Origin: Gillisia mitskevichiae
GTDB lineage: Bacteria; Bacteroidota; Bacteroidia; Flavobacteriales; Flavobacteriaceae
NCBI RefSeq assembly: GCF_003634585.1
Contig: NZ_RBLG01000003.1
Span: 345,048-409,047 of the forward strand
Reading direction: 5' to 3'
DNA length: 64,000 nucleotides
Position numbers and translations under genes: made by a program. Positions within the stretch are counted from its first letter, which is position 1. Each line of letters opens with the position of its first letter. The notes beneath the pieces were generated by a model. It saw nothing but the letters and a program-made list of their open reading frames with translations, was not told where the DNA came from and ran no database searches. Shown here piece after piece: positions 1-7,101 of this stretch.

Positions 1-2166
1 CTGTGGGAACTGAAAATCTGGTGCCGAGGTAGTGTAAAAGAAGAAATTAGGATTTGCTACTTGGTTTCCAATCCAAACAAATGGTAAACGACCTGTAAAG
101 ATCCCTGTTCCACCCCTTATTTGTAATGTCTTATTTCCTCTTACATCATAGTTAAAACCTAATCTTGGAGAGAATAATAATTTCTTAGAAGGAAGCTCCA
201 AACTGTTTAGTTTAGTCTCTTCTCCATTTTCATTGAAATAAGTAATATCTGGTTGGTAGTTTCCATCAGGAAAGGTTCCTCCAGCTGCTCTATCAATATT
301 TTCTTGGATCTTATCTTCGGTATCAAAATATAATGGTTGATCTACTCTTAATCCGTAAGTCAAGGTGAATTTATCTGTAGCTTTCCATTTGTCTTGCGCG
401 TAAAATGCCAATTGCCCAACATTCGTTTCAGCTAAAGCCCAGCTGCTATTTGCGTTGTTATTGTCATAAATACTTTGAGCATTTGCTAATGCACTTGCGA
501 TAGTTCCATTATTAACTGCTTCTTCAAAACTTCCTGCACCACCTCTAACACTTGTAAATGCATCGAAGAATGTGCTTACTGGTCCTTGTCCAGCATCTGG
601 ATTTCCACCAAAATCATATAATCCTAGGTTAAAGGAATTATCAAATTCAAATTTCTCAAAACTACCACCTACAGTGATCGTATGATTTCCAAGAAGAAAA
701 TTTAAGTTATCTGTGATCTGATAAACATTTTGCTCTAATTTGTTATTGATAGAGAAAGGCTCATGCCCTGCAACTATATAACGCACTCCATCTTCCTGAA
801 TATTGATTGGAGGCGCAGGAGCAGAAAATGGATCTCTACTATCGTCGAAATTGGTATATCCTGCTTGGAATTTGTTAGTGATAGTTCCAGAGAAATTAGA
901 GTTTAATTCCACTAAAAATGAACTGATCTTGTTGTTGATCCTGTATCCTGAATTCCTAAACTGTAAAGTTGTAAGATCCGGACCTCTTCTTCCAATTGCT
1001 TCCCTGTTAGCAGGCACATCTCTTGAAGCATCCAAAAAATTGTAGATAAACGCTAATCGGTGATTATCAGAAACATTCCAATCTAATTTAAAAAGTCCTT
1101 TGGTAGATTCTGTTTTATGTGTAAAGCCTTCATAAGCTCCAGTATCGTAACCTAAGTTTCCTAATTGAGTTGAAACAAAATCTAGATCATCTGCAGTTAC
1201 TCTAGAAACATTAGATCCTGTTAATCCAGGTCTTGATGCAACGAAGTTAGAACCTAGATCTTCTCTATCATCTTTTTCAAAATTCCCAAAAACAAAAAGT
1301 TTATTTTTAATAATTGGTCCTCCTACACTTACTCCATATTGAGCTTGAGAGAGGTCGGGAACAAAGATGTCGTCTCCGGCAACTTTCCCTCCTGTTAAGT
1401 CTTCGTTTCTATAGAACCCATAAACTGTACCTTTCCAGGTATTTGTTCCACTTTTAGTTACTGCATTTACAGATGCTCCCGTAAATCCAGCCTGAGTAAC
1501 ATCGTAAGGCGCTGTAGAAACTTGAATTTGCTCTATTGCATCTAAAGACACCGGCTGTGCGCTAGTTTGTCCTCCTGGGGTTGCAGCATCTAAACCGAAT
1601 GGATTATTAAAAATAGAGCCATCTAAGCTAAAGTTATTGAATTGGTCATTTCTACCTCCAAAAGAACCATTGCTCGAAGCGGTTGGTTCTAATCTGTAAA
1701 AATCTGCTGCAGACCTTGTAATAGATGGTAAAGTTTTTAGTTCCCTACTTCCAATACTAGTTTCGGCACCAGTTCTATCACTATTAATAACAGTGTTTTT
1801 TGCGCTGTTAATAACTACGGCATCCAATGCGGTAGCATCAGCAGCCATTGTTACATCTAAATTGAAAGTTTGACCTAATTTTAGATCTACATCTGTTAAA
1901 ATGTAATCCTTAAACCCTACAAAACTAACAGTGATGGTATAAGGTCCACCAATTCTAAGGTTTAATAATGTAAATCTACCATCAAAATTAGTAACGGCTC
2001 CATACACAGTTCCCGTTGGCGTGTGTACTGCTTTTACATTAGCTCCTGGAAGCACGAGATCTTGTGCTTCATAAACAATACCACTCATTTCTGCTGTAGT
2101 TACCTGGGAGAACCCAGAGAAACCAAGTAAAAGAGCGGTGACAAATAAAAGTAAATTACGTTTCAT
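1..2166 (-). CDS. Oar-like TonB-dependent receptor, 5' part (runs off left edge)
   Basis: Reading the minus strand from an ATG at 2166 gives 722 open codons up to base 1, so the C-terminal barrel end lies outside the window. Visible in order are a signal peptide of about 21 residues (ending GFSGFSQ), a carboxypeptidase-like regulatory domain at about 28-105 (SGIVYEAQDLVLPGANV, then TNFDGRFTLLNL), a plug domain at about 115-240 (NNFSLDGSIFNNPFG, then SVNAVTKSGTNTWKGT) and beta-barrel strands rich in aromatic residues. This architecture is that of Oar/SusC-like outer-membrane receptors that import large substrates with TonB energy. No SusD, regulator or transport partner is visible on this side, so the substrate cannot be predicted. 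Family assignment is firm; Oar-like rather than SusC-like is inferred from sequence style. Confidence 0.93.
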   Translation of the reverse strand, partial: MKRNLLLFVTALLLGFSGFSQVTTAEMSGIVYEAQDLVLPGANVKAVHTPTGTVYGAVTNFDGRFTLLNLRIGGPYTITVSFVGFKDYILTDVDLKLGQTFNLDVTMAADATALDAVVINSAKNTVINSDRTGAETSIGSRELKTLPSITRSAADFYRLEPTASSNGSFGGRNDQFNNFSLDGSIFNNPFGLDAATPGGQTSAQPVSLDAIEQIQVSTAPYDVTQAGFTGASVNAVTKSGTNTWKGTVYGFYRNEDLTGGKVAGDDIFVPDLSQAQYGVSVGGPIIKNKLFVFGNFEKDDREDLGSNFVASRPGLTGSNVSRVTADDLDFVSTQLGNLGYDTGAYEGFTHKTESTKGLFKLDWNVSDNHRLAFIYNFLDASRDVPANREAIGRRGPDLTTLQFRNSGYRINNKISSFLVELNSNFSGTITNKFQAGYTNFDDSRDPFSAPAPPINIQEDGVRYIVAGHEPFSINNKLEQNVYQITDNLNFLLGNHTITVGGSFEKFEFDNSFNLGLYDFGGNPDAGQGPVSTFFDAFTSVRGGAGSFEEAVNNGTIASALANAQSIYDNNNANSSWALAETNVGQLAFYAQDKWKATDKFTLTYGLRVDQPLYFDTEDKIQENIDRAAGGTFPDGNYQPDITYFNENGEETKLNSLELPSKKLLFSPRLGFNYDVRGNKTLQIRGGTGIFTGRLPFVWIGNQVANPNFFFYTTSAPDFQFPQ

Positions 2167-2583
2167 TTTTAAATTTTTAGTGGTTGCGTTATGATTGTTA
2201 GTGTTAAGCAAAAATACTGTAAATTAATTGTAAAAAGTAAGGTCATATTGCGAAATCATCAATCTTGTAAGCTCGTTCGTTTTTTTTCTAAAAATTAATA
2301 AATTAAAGTTATAAAATATTGATTTAAAACACATTAGAAGAAAAAAATTTGATTTATTTGATTTAATGAAAAGAAAATATACTTAACCAGCAACAATTAT
2401 TTATTACAAAAACGGATAAATATTTAAATTGTACTTAATCTCCATTTTTCGTATTTTTAGGTTGTTATAACTTTACCTATCTCATTAAGTCGAGATCGTC
2501 ATTTTAGGACAAAACTCTCAAAAAACTACCCTATATTTATTTAGATTGGAATTTGTAATACTTTAAATGTAAATACGCTTAAT
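2167..2583. other. Gene-free divergent intergenic region
   Basis: These 417 AT-rich bases separate the divergently read receptor and the 2584 lipoprotein gene. Apart from the -7 box on the minus strand near 2209 I see no open reading frame, RNA gene, strong hairpin or repeat. A long poly-T/poly-A pattern between about 2280 and 2400 could be UP-like AT-rich DNA. Confidence 0.5.
2209..2216 (-). promoter_or_regulatory. Bacteroidetes-type -7 box for the Oar-like receptor
   Basis: The minus strand reads TATTTTTG, a match to the TAnnTTTG consensus of the Bacteroidetes primary sigma factor. It lies 42 bases upstream of the ATG at 2166. No clear TTTG -33 element is seen at 19-21 bases, so this is a partial promoter. 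Confidence 0.4.
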
Positions 2584-3078
2584 ATGAATAGCCTTAAATC
2601 AACTTTAGTTTTTTTATCACTAATAATCGGACTTTTATTTTCTTGTGAGTCTGAGCCTAAAAATCTTGAAATTGGATTGAATGAAAGCATCTATCATGAT
2701 GACTTTGAATATGTAGTAACAGATTTTAAAATTCTACCTGTAGATGATTACACTAAGAGATATAGAATTAAATTTAAGGTAATTAATAATGCAGAGGTTG
2801 TAGAGCATACATGGAATAACTCTATTGCATATATAGTAGATTCCAAAGGGAATATTTATAATAACAATAAAGAACTGCAGATTAAACTTAATGAAAGAGA
2901 ACCATTTGGCTGGCAGGAAATATATCATACCCATCCTCAATCTAACGAAACTACTACCTTGATCTTCGATTTACCTACCAATGTAACTCAGCCCTACTTA
3001 AAAGTGACTGGAAAATTTTTAATGGGAGATGTTCTAGACCTTAATGAGTATAAAAAAATGAAAGTCAAACTATTTTAA
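2584..3078 (+). CDS. Small predicted lipoprotein (DUF4352-like)
   Basis: The 164-residue product starts with a hydrophobic segment ending in LLFSC, a lipobox with the lipidated Cys at about residue 21, followed by acidic residues, so it should be an exported lipoprotein. The rest is a single beta-rich domain (YHDDFEYVVTDFKILPV, then RYRIKFKVINNAEV, then TTTLIFDLPTNV). This resembles the DUF4352/telobox-like immunoglobulin fold found in bacterial surface lipoproteins, but the match is from general pattern only. It begins an accessory run of small plus-strand genes. No specific role can be given. Confidence 0.75.
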   Translation: MNSLKSTLVFLSLIIGLLFSCESEPKNLEIGLNESIYHDDFEYVVTDFKILPVDDYTKRYRIKFKVINNAEVVEHTWNNSIAYIVDSKGNIYNNNKELQIKLNEREPFGWQEIYHTHPQSNETTTLIFDLPTNVTQPYLKVTGKFLMGDVLDLNEYKKMKVKLF

Positions 3079-3146
3079 AATATCTAAATACTAACAAATA
3101 TTTAGAAATCCATCGAAAGAAATTCTTTCTTTTATCGTTACTAGCT

Positions 3147-3581
3147 ATGAGTATTCAAGTAAAAGTTTCAGATCATGTAATGCGCACTGTAGACAAGGTA
3201 TTTAATGCTATTGTAGATCCTACCCAGATTACAAAGTATTTTGTATCTAATGCCAGTGATTTTCTTTCCGAAGGGAACAAGATCATTTGGGAGTTTAAAG
3301 ATTATAATGTAAAACTTAATATTGAGGTTATAAAAGTGATTAAAAATGAACAAATCACTTTTAATTGGGAAGCTTGCGGAAATAAAACTAAAGTATCTAT
3401 GCTTCTATCTTCTGAAGAGGAACATAAAACAAAGATTGTTATTACTGAAGATGCTTTTGAAGCTAATGAAGAAGGAATAAAAAAAGCACTTGAGCAAACT
3501 CAAGGATGGACAGATTTTGTTTGCTCGCTAAAAGCTTACTTATATACTGGCATCAACCTTAGAAACGGAAAAATGAATTAG
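3147..3581 (+). CDS. SRPBCC / AHSA1-type START-like domain protein
   Basis: This 144-residue cytosolic protein covers one SRPBCC domain: an N-terminal strand (IQVKVSDHVMRTVDKVFNAI), the FVSNASDF and EGNKIIWEFKDY strands, and a C-terminal helix starting with the GW of TQGWTDFVCSLKAYLYTG. That order is typical of AHSA1/ATPase-activator-like START proteins, which bind hydrophobic ligands. The stop is 3 bases from the next gene (3585), so the two are almost certainly co-transcribed. Ligand and partner are unknown. Confidence 0.82.
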   Translation: MSIQVKVSDHVMRTVDKVFNAIVDPTQITKYFVSNASDFLSEGNKIIWEFKDYNVKLNIEVIKVIKNEQITFNWEACGNKTKVSMLLSSEEEHKTKIVITEDAFEANEEGIKKALEQTQGWTDFVCSLKAYLYTGINLRNGKMN

Positions 3582-3584
3582 AAT

Positions 3585-4040
3585 ATGCAAATAGAAGCAA
3601 CATCTCCAGATGATTATTTACAAAAGATACCTGAAGATCGTAAGCAAAGTATGTCCAGATTAAGGGCGACAATTAAAGAAAATTTACCCGAAGGGTTTCA
3701 AGAAACCATGAGTTATGGTATGATTGGATATGTGATTCCACACGATATATATCCTGCTGGTTATCATTGTAGCCCAGAACTACCTCTACCTTTTATGAGC
3801 ATTGCCTCTCAGAAAAATTTTATAGCCATATATCATATGGGAATTTATACAAATAAGGATTTACTAGATTGGTTTGTAAGAGAGTTTCCAAAACACAGTA
3901 AATTAAAGCTGGATATGGGTAAAAGCTGTATTAGGTTTAAGAAACCTGAACAAATCCCATTCGAATTGATTGGAGAACTAGCTACAAAAATGACCTGTGA
4001 AGAATGGATCAAAATATATGAATCTAAGGTAAAACCATAA
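3585..4040 (+). CDS. DUF1801 (YdhG/frataxin-like) domain protein
   Basis: The 151-residue product shows the DUF1801 pattern: DDYLQKIPEDRKQSMSRLR at the N-terminus, then ETMSYGMIGYVIP in the centre, and KLDMGKSCIRFKKPEQIPFELI near the end. DUF1801 proteins have a frataxin-like alpha/beta fold and a few have been linked to intracellular iron handling, but function is not settled. It follows the SRPBCC gene by 3 bases, a pairing common in Bacteroidetes and suggestive of a shared, unknown task. Confidence 0.82.
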   Translation: MQIEATSPDDYLQKIPEDRKQSMSRLRATIKENLPEGFQETMSYGMIGYVIPHDIYPAGYHCSPELPLPFMSIASQKNFIAIYHMGIYTNKDLLDWFVREFPKHSKLKLDMGKSCIRFKKPEQIPFELIGELATKMTCEEWIKIYESKVKP

Positions 4041-4175
4041 TTCCACTGCTTTTTATAAGAGTTATCATCCTGAAACTGAATTCTGTAAACCTTAAACAGC
4101 TAATTGATGATATTTGAAAAAAAGTTCTAAATTTACATTGTTACCAATAATTATTTACCCTACAAAAATAAGGAT

Positions 4176-4490
4176 ATGTATAAGTACGGACTAAGCGTAA
4201 AATTCAGATCAACCGAGAATAATGCCCAGAAATTATCTTCAATATTACTAAAAGCTTCAGAATTAGTCTCCCGAGCTAAAGGCTGCCAACTTTACTTAGT
4301 AAGCATAGATAGTGAAGATCCTGATACTGTATGGAGCACAGAAGTGTGGGATTCTAAAGAAGATCACGATAATTCTTTATCTGTGATTGGAGTAAAAGAA
4401 CTAATCTCTCAAGCAATGCCCTTATTTGCTGCCCCACCAGAAAAAGTAAAAGAAATAAAAATATTAGGTGGTTATGGTATAAACCCATGA
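4176..4490 (+). CDS. Antibiotic biosynthesis monooxygenase (ABM) family protein
   Basis: The 104-residue protein is a single ferredoxin-like ABM domain: YGLSVKFRSTENNAQKLSSIL, then the CQLYLVSIDSEDPDTVWSTEVWDSKEDHDNSL core with the characteristic W-S-x-E-V-W-D-S-K-E-D-H run, and a short C-terminal helix. ABM/YgiN-like proteins are small dimeric quinol monooxygenases or detoxifying enzymes. It stands alone, 135 bases after the DUF1801 gene. The stop overlaps an ATG that opens a 16-codon hydrophobic peptide (4487-4537), discussed in the findings. Confidence 0.85.
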   Translation: MYKYGLSVKFRSTENNAQKLSSILLKASELVSRAKGCQLYLVSIDSEDPDTVWSTEVWDSKEDHDNSLSVIGVKELISQAMPLFAAPPEKVKEIKILGGYGINP

Positions 4491-4650
4491 TCATGATCAA
4501 AGCTTTCATTTTACTCATAGGATTCTGTTTTAACTGAACTACCTAAAACGGCAATTCCTCATCTAAGGTTATAGTATTCAAAAAAGAAATTAGCGAGATA
4601 AAATTTCCATAACTTCATTTTCTTTAATTTTATTTCTGAAAATTTAGAAA

Positions 4651-4929
4651 ATGAACGTTCGGGCTATTTGGAGTTATTATATAGATATTAATATCGTGAA
4701 TTTGGTCTTCTCCCTTTTCATTATGTTTTTATTTAATAGGTATTGGGGCCTCTTTATGTTTTGTACTATTGGAATTTTTGTAGGCCGCTTTGCATTCTGG
4801 CATTTTAAGAATAACGAATACAACCTCTATTTCAATCTTGGATTTACTAAGCTGAAATTGCTAAAAATAGTTTGGATTCTCAATCTTATTGTTGCAATTC
4901 CATTGCTTCTAATAGCTTTAGCTATATAA
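4651..4929 (+). CDS. Small three-helix membrane protein, partner of the ABC ATPase
   Basis: The 92-residue product is largely hydrophobic, with membrane segments at about residues 13-32, 33-52 and 70-92 and a short loop carrying NNEYNLYFNLGFTKLKLLK. The ATPase gene starts 3 bases after its stop, so the two are one transcription unit. The loop with a N-L-G and following basic residues looks like a coupling segment that could contact an ABC ATPase. It is far too short for a normal permease; it may form the membrane part as an oligomer. No family name can be given. Confidence 0.72.
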   Translation: MNVRAIWSYYIDINIVNLVFSLFIMFLFNRYWGLFMFCTIGIFVGRFAFWHFKNNEYNLYFNLGFTKLKLLKIVWILNLIVAIPLLLIALAI

Positions 4930-4932
4930 ATT

Positions 4933-5601
4933 ATGAGTCATCTTTTAGAGATAAGTGGAGCCTATTTGTCTTTCGGAAAAAAAAGAATTTTAGAAAATAT
5001 TTCTTTTAAGATAAAAACAGGAGATATATTGGGCATCTTCGGAAGAAATGGAAGTGGAAAATCTAGCCTTTTAAAAATGATGTTTGGTACTTTACCTGCA
5101 AACCATATTCAAATAAAATTTGATTCAGAAATTATTAAAGCTCACGAAGTAATTCCACAACGTCTTATTGGGTATCTACCACAAGACAGCTTTTTACCAA
5201 AAGGAACTAAAGTGCGAGATATAATTTCTCTATTTTGTGATGATGAGGAGATGCAAAACAAGGTTTTTTATGCTCCTGGAGTCTCTAAATTCGATAATAT
5301 TAAAGTTGGAAAGTTATCTATGGGACAATTACGCTATCTGGAAACCTTACTAGTAGGCTCTCTGGATCATCCATTTATCATGCTGGACGAACCTTTTTCT
5401 ATGCTCGAGCCTCTTTATAAAGAACTACTTAAAGAGCTTTTAATAAGTTTAAGTCAAACTAAGGGAATCATTATAACAGATCATTATTACCATGATGTAT
5501 TAGATATCACCAATGTAAATTTTCTGCTAAAAAATGGAAATAAAATAGAGATTTCAGAAAAGATAGATCTCGTTAACAACGGGTATATCTCTTCCATTTA
5601 A
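4933..5601 (+). CDS. ABC transporter ATP-binding protein (single nucleotide-binding domain)
   Basis: The 222-residue product carries Walker A GRNGSGKSS (about residues 37-45), a Q-loop (GYLPQDS), a non-standard signature LSMGQLR in place of LSGGQ, Walker B FIMLDEP and an H-loop in IITDHYY. It is a full-length nucleotide-binding domain with no fused membrane part. The 92-residue membrane protein immediately upstream is the only candidate partner here. The substitution of Met for the first Gly in the signature is tolerated in several ABC subfamilies. Substrate and direction of transport are unknown. Confidence 0.9.
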   Translation: MSHLLEISGAYLSFGKKRILENISFKIKTGDILGIFGRNGSGKSSLLKMMFGTLPANHIQIKFDSEIIKAHEVIPQRLIGYLPQDSFLPKGTKVRDIISLFCDDEEMQNKVFYAPGVSKFDNIKVGKLSMGQLRYLETLLVGSLDHPFIMLDEPFSMLEPLYKELLKELLISLSQTKGIIITDHYYHDVLDITNVNFLLKNGNKIEISEKIDLVNNGYISSI

Positions 5602-5639
5602 ACCTACAATAAAACTCGGAAATGTTTTTGGAAACTAAC

Positions 5640-6386
5640 CTAAGATTTTTTCAATGAAACATGAACATCTCTAGTCTCGATATTAGATAGTAATTTTAAT
5701 TTCCCTTCTTCAAACAACTCATCTAGCTGACATAAGTCTGTATTAAAATCGTCTTGGGTATAATTTTTATAATCTACAAACCTAATTCCTTCAATAACAC
5801 GAGGATTGTATGCTTCTCTAAAGCGAAGTCCTCCTTCATTTATATGAAACTTATAAGCAAGATAATCTATGGTGAAGTTCTCTTTATGAATCCAATATAA
5901 AAATTCATCATGATGGTCTGTGCCACCACCATCTTGGCTAAATGTAACTTTTAATTGATAATATGGCATTCCATTAATTTCTGCATCTCCTACCAATTTC
6001 TTATTTACAGCTTTATCATTTAACCCGTAAGGTAAGTGTGCAAAATAATGTACAGAATTTACGCTGCTAATATATTTAACCATCATACTGTCTGGTACGG
6101 TGATCACACTATCATTTATAAAACGTTGATAACCGGTGTTACTAACCACATCCTTAATAGTATCTATCGAGTCCTTGATCTCTCGCTCCAAGAGAAATTC
6201 TCCCCCATTACGAACGCTCTTATATTTATGTTCTCGGAATTTAAATTCGATCGTTGCCTTCTTGTAAATATCGCCACCAGCAGTAGCTATAGTTTTATTG
6301 ATGATCTCATCTGCAGAAAATTGCTCTTTTTCGTTCTGGCAGGAAGCAAATAATAGAAACAGGGCAAATATTAAAAGGTATCTCAT
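5640..6386 (-). CDS. Predicted lipoprotein, DUF6503-like
   Basis: The 248-residue protein opens with MRYLLIFALFLLFASC, a clear lipoprotein signal with Cys at residue 16. The mature part contains DEIINKTIATAGGDIYKKATIEF followed by strands of a LolA/LppX-like sheet (FKFREHKYKS, YYQLKVTFSQDGGG, EFLYWIHKENFTIDYL), the pattern of flavobacterial DUF6503 proteins. LolA-like folds bind lipids, so a periplasmic lipid-related role is possible but inferred. It is convergent with the ABC pair; the 205 bases upstream separate it from divergent smpB. Confidence 0.8.
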   Translation of the reverse strand: MRYLLIFALFLLFASCQNEKEQFSADEIINKTIATAGGDIYKKATIEFKFREHKYKSVRNGGEFLLEREIKDSIDTIKDVVSNTGYQRFINDSVITVPDSMMVKYISSVNSVHYFAHLPYGLNDKAVNKKLVGDAEINGMPYYQLKVTFSQDGGGTDHHDEFLYWIHKENFTIDYLAYKFHINEGGLRFREAYNPRVIEGIRFVDYKNYTQDDFNTDLCQLDELFEEGKLKLLSNIETRDVHVSLKKS

Positions 6387-6576
6387 AGTACAGTTAAAAT
6401 AGGCGCTAAGATAAAAAAATTAGCACAATAGACGTTTTCTAATATAGAATATCAATATTCTAAGACAACATTATTCCTAACTCCTTACACCTAACAAAAA
6501 ACTTCCCAAATTACTTAGAAAAGATCAAACTTAAAACTTTACAAATTCATTATAGGAATTTCTAATTAAACCTTCC

Positions 6577-6584
6577 TATTTTTG
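6577..6584 (+). promoter_or_regulatory. -7 box (TATTTTTG) just ahead of smpB
   Basis: TATTTTTG matches TAnnTTTG exactly and ends only 7 bases before the smpB ATG. Transcription from it would begin at or within a few bases of the start codon, giving a leaderless or nearly leaderless mRNA. No convincing -33 TTG is present at the usual distance. Confidence 0.5.
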
Positions 6585-6591
6585 TGCCTCT

Positions 6592-7047
6592 ATGAAGAAT
6601 AACATCAACATAAAGAACCGTAAAGCGAAATTTGAATATGAATTTCTGGAAACCCATGTGGCAGGGATAAAACTTGCCGGGACAGAGATCAAAGCAATTC
6701 GTTTAGGGAAAGCTTCTATTACTGAAAGTTTTTGCGAATTTCAGAACAACGAACTCTTTGTAATTAACATGCATGTAGAAGAGTATTCTCACGCCTCACA
6801 TTTTAATCATAACCCTAAAAGTGAGCGTAAACTTCTAATGCAAAAGCGTGAACTTAAAAAACTGGAGAAAGAAGTTAAGAATACTGGCCTAACCATTATT
6901 CCAATAAACCTCTTTATAAATGATCGTGGAATTGCAAAACTTAAGATCGCCTTAGCAAAAGGTAAAAAGTTATACGACAAGCGAGAAACATTGAAAGACA
7001 GAGACAATAAGCGCAATTTAGATCGAATTAAAAAAGAGTTTAATTAA
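6592..7047 (+). CDS. smpB: SsrA-binding protein SmpB
   Basis: SmpB binds tmRNA and delivers it to stalled ribosomes for trans-translation. The 151-residue product has the full family pattern: NRKAKFEYEFLETHVAGIKL near the N-terminus, GTEIKAIRLGKASITES, an oligonucleotide-binding barrel (VEEYSHASHFNHNPKSERKLL), and the basic tail KLYDKRETLKDRDNKR that becomes helical in the decoding centre. Length is standard. tmRNA itself is not in this window. The DUF5686 gene follows closely but probably has a separate role. Confidence 0.98.
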   Translation: MKNNINIKNRKAKFEYEFLETHVAGIKLAGTEIKAIRLGKASITESFCEFQNNELFVINMHVEEYSHASHFNHNPKSERKLLMQKRELKKLEKEVKNTGLTIIPINLFINDRGIAKLKIALAKGKKLYDKRETLKDRDNKRNLDRIKKEFN

Positions 7048-7101
7048 GCCTCTTCCCCATTCCTTTTAATTAGCTATTTTGCAGTGATAAAATCACTGTT
7101 C

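Noticed and set aside
803..1045. Plus-strand 80-codon frame in the receptor gene
   Set aside because: It lies antisense to the clear TonB-dependent receptor reading frame, has no family features, and is a by-product of its codon pattern.
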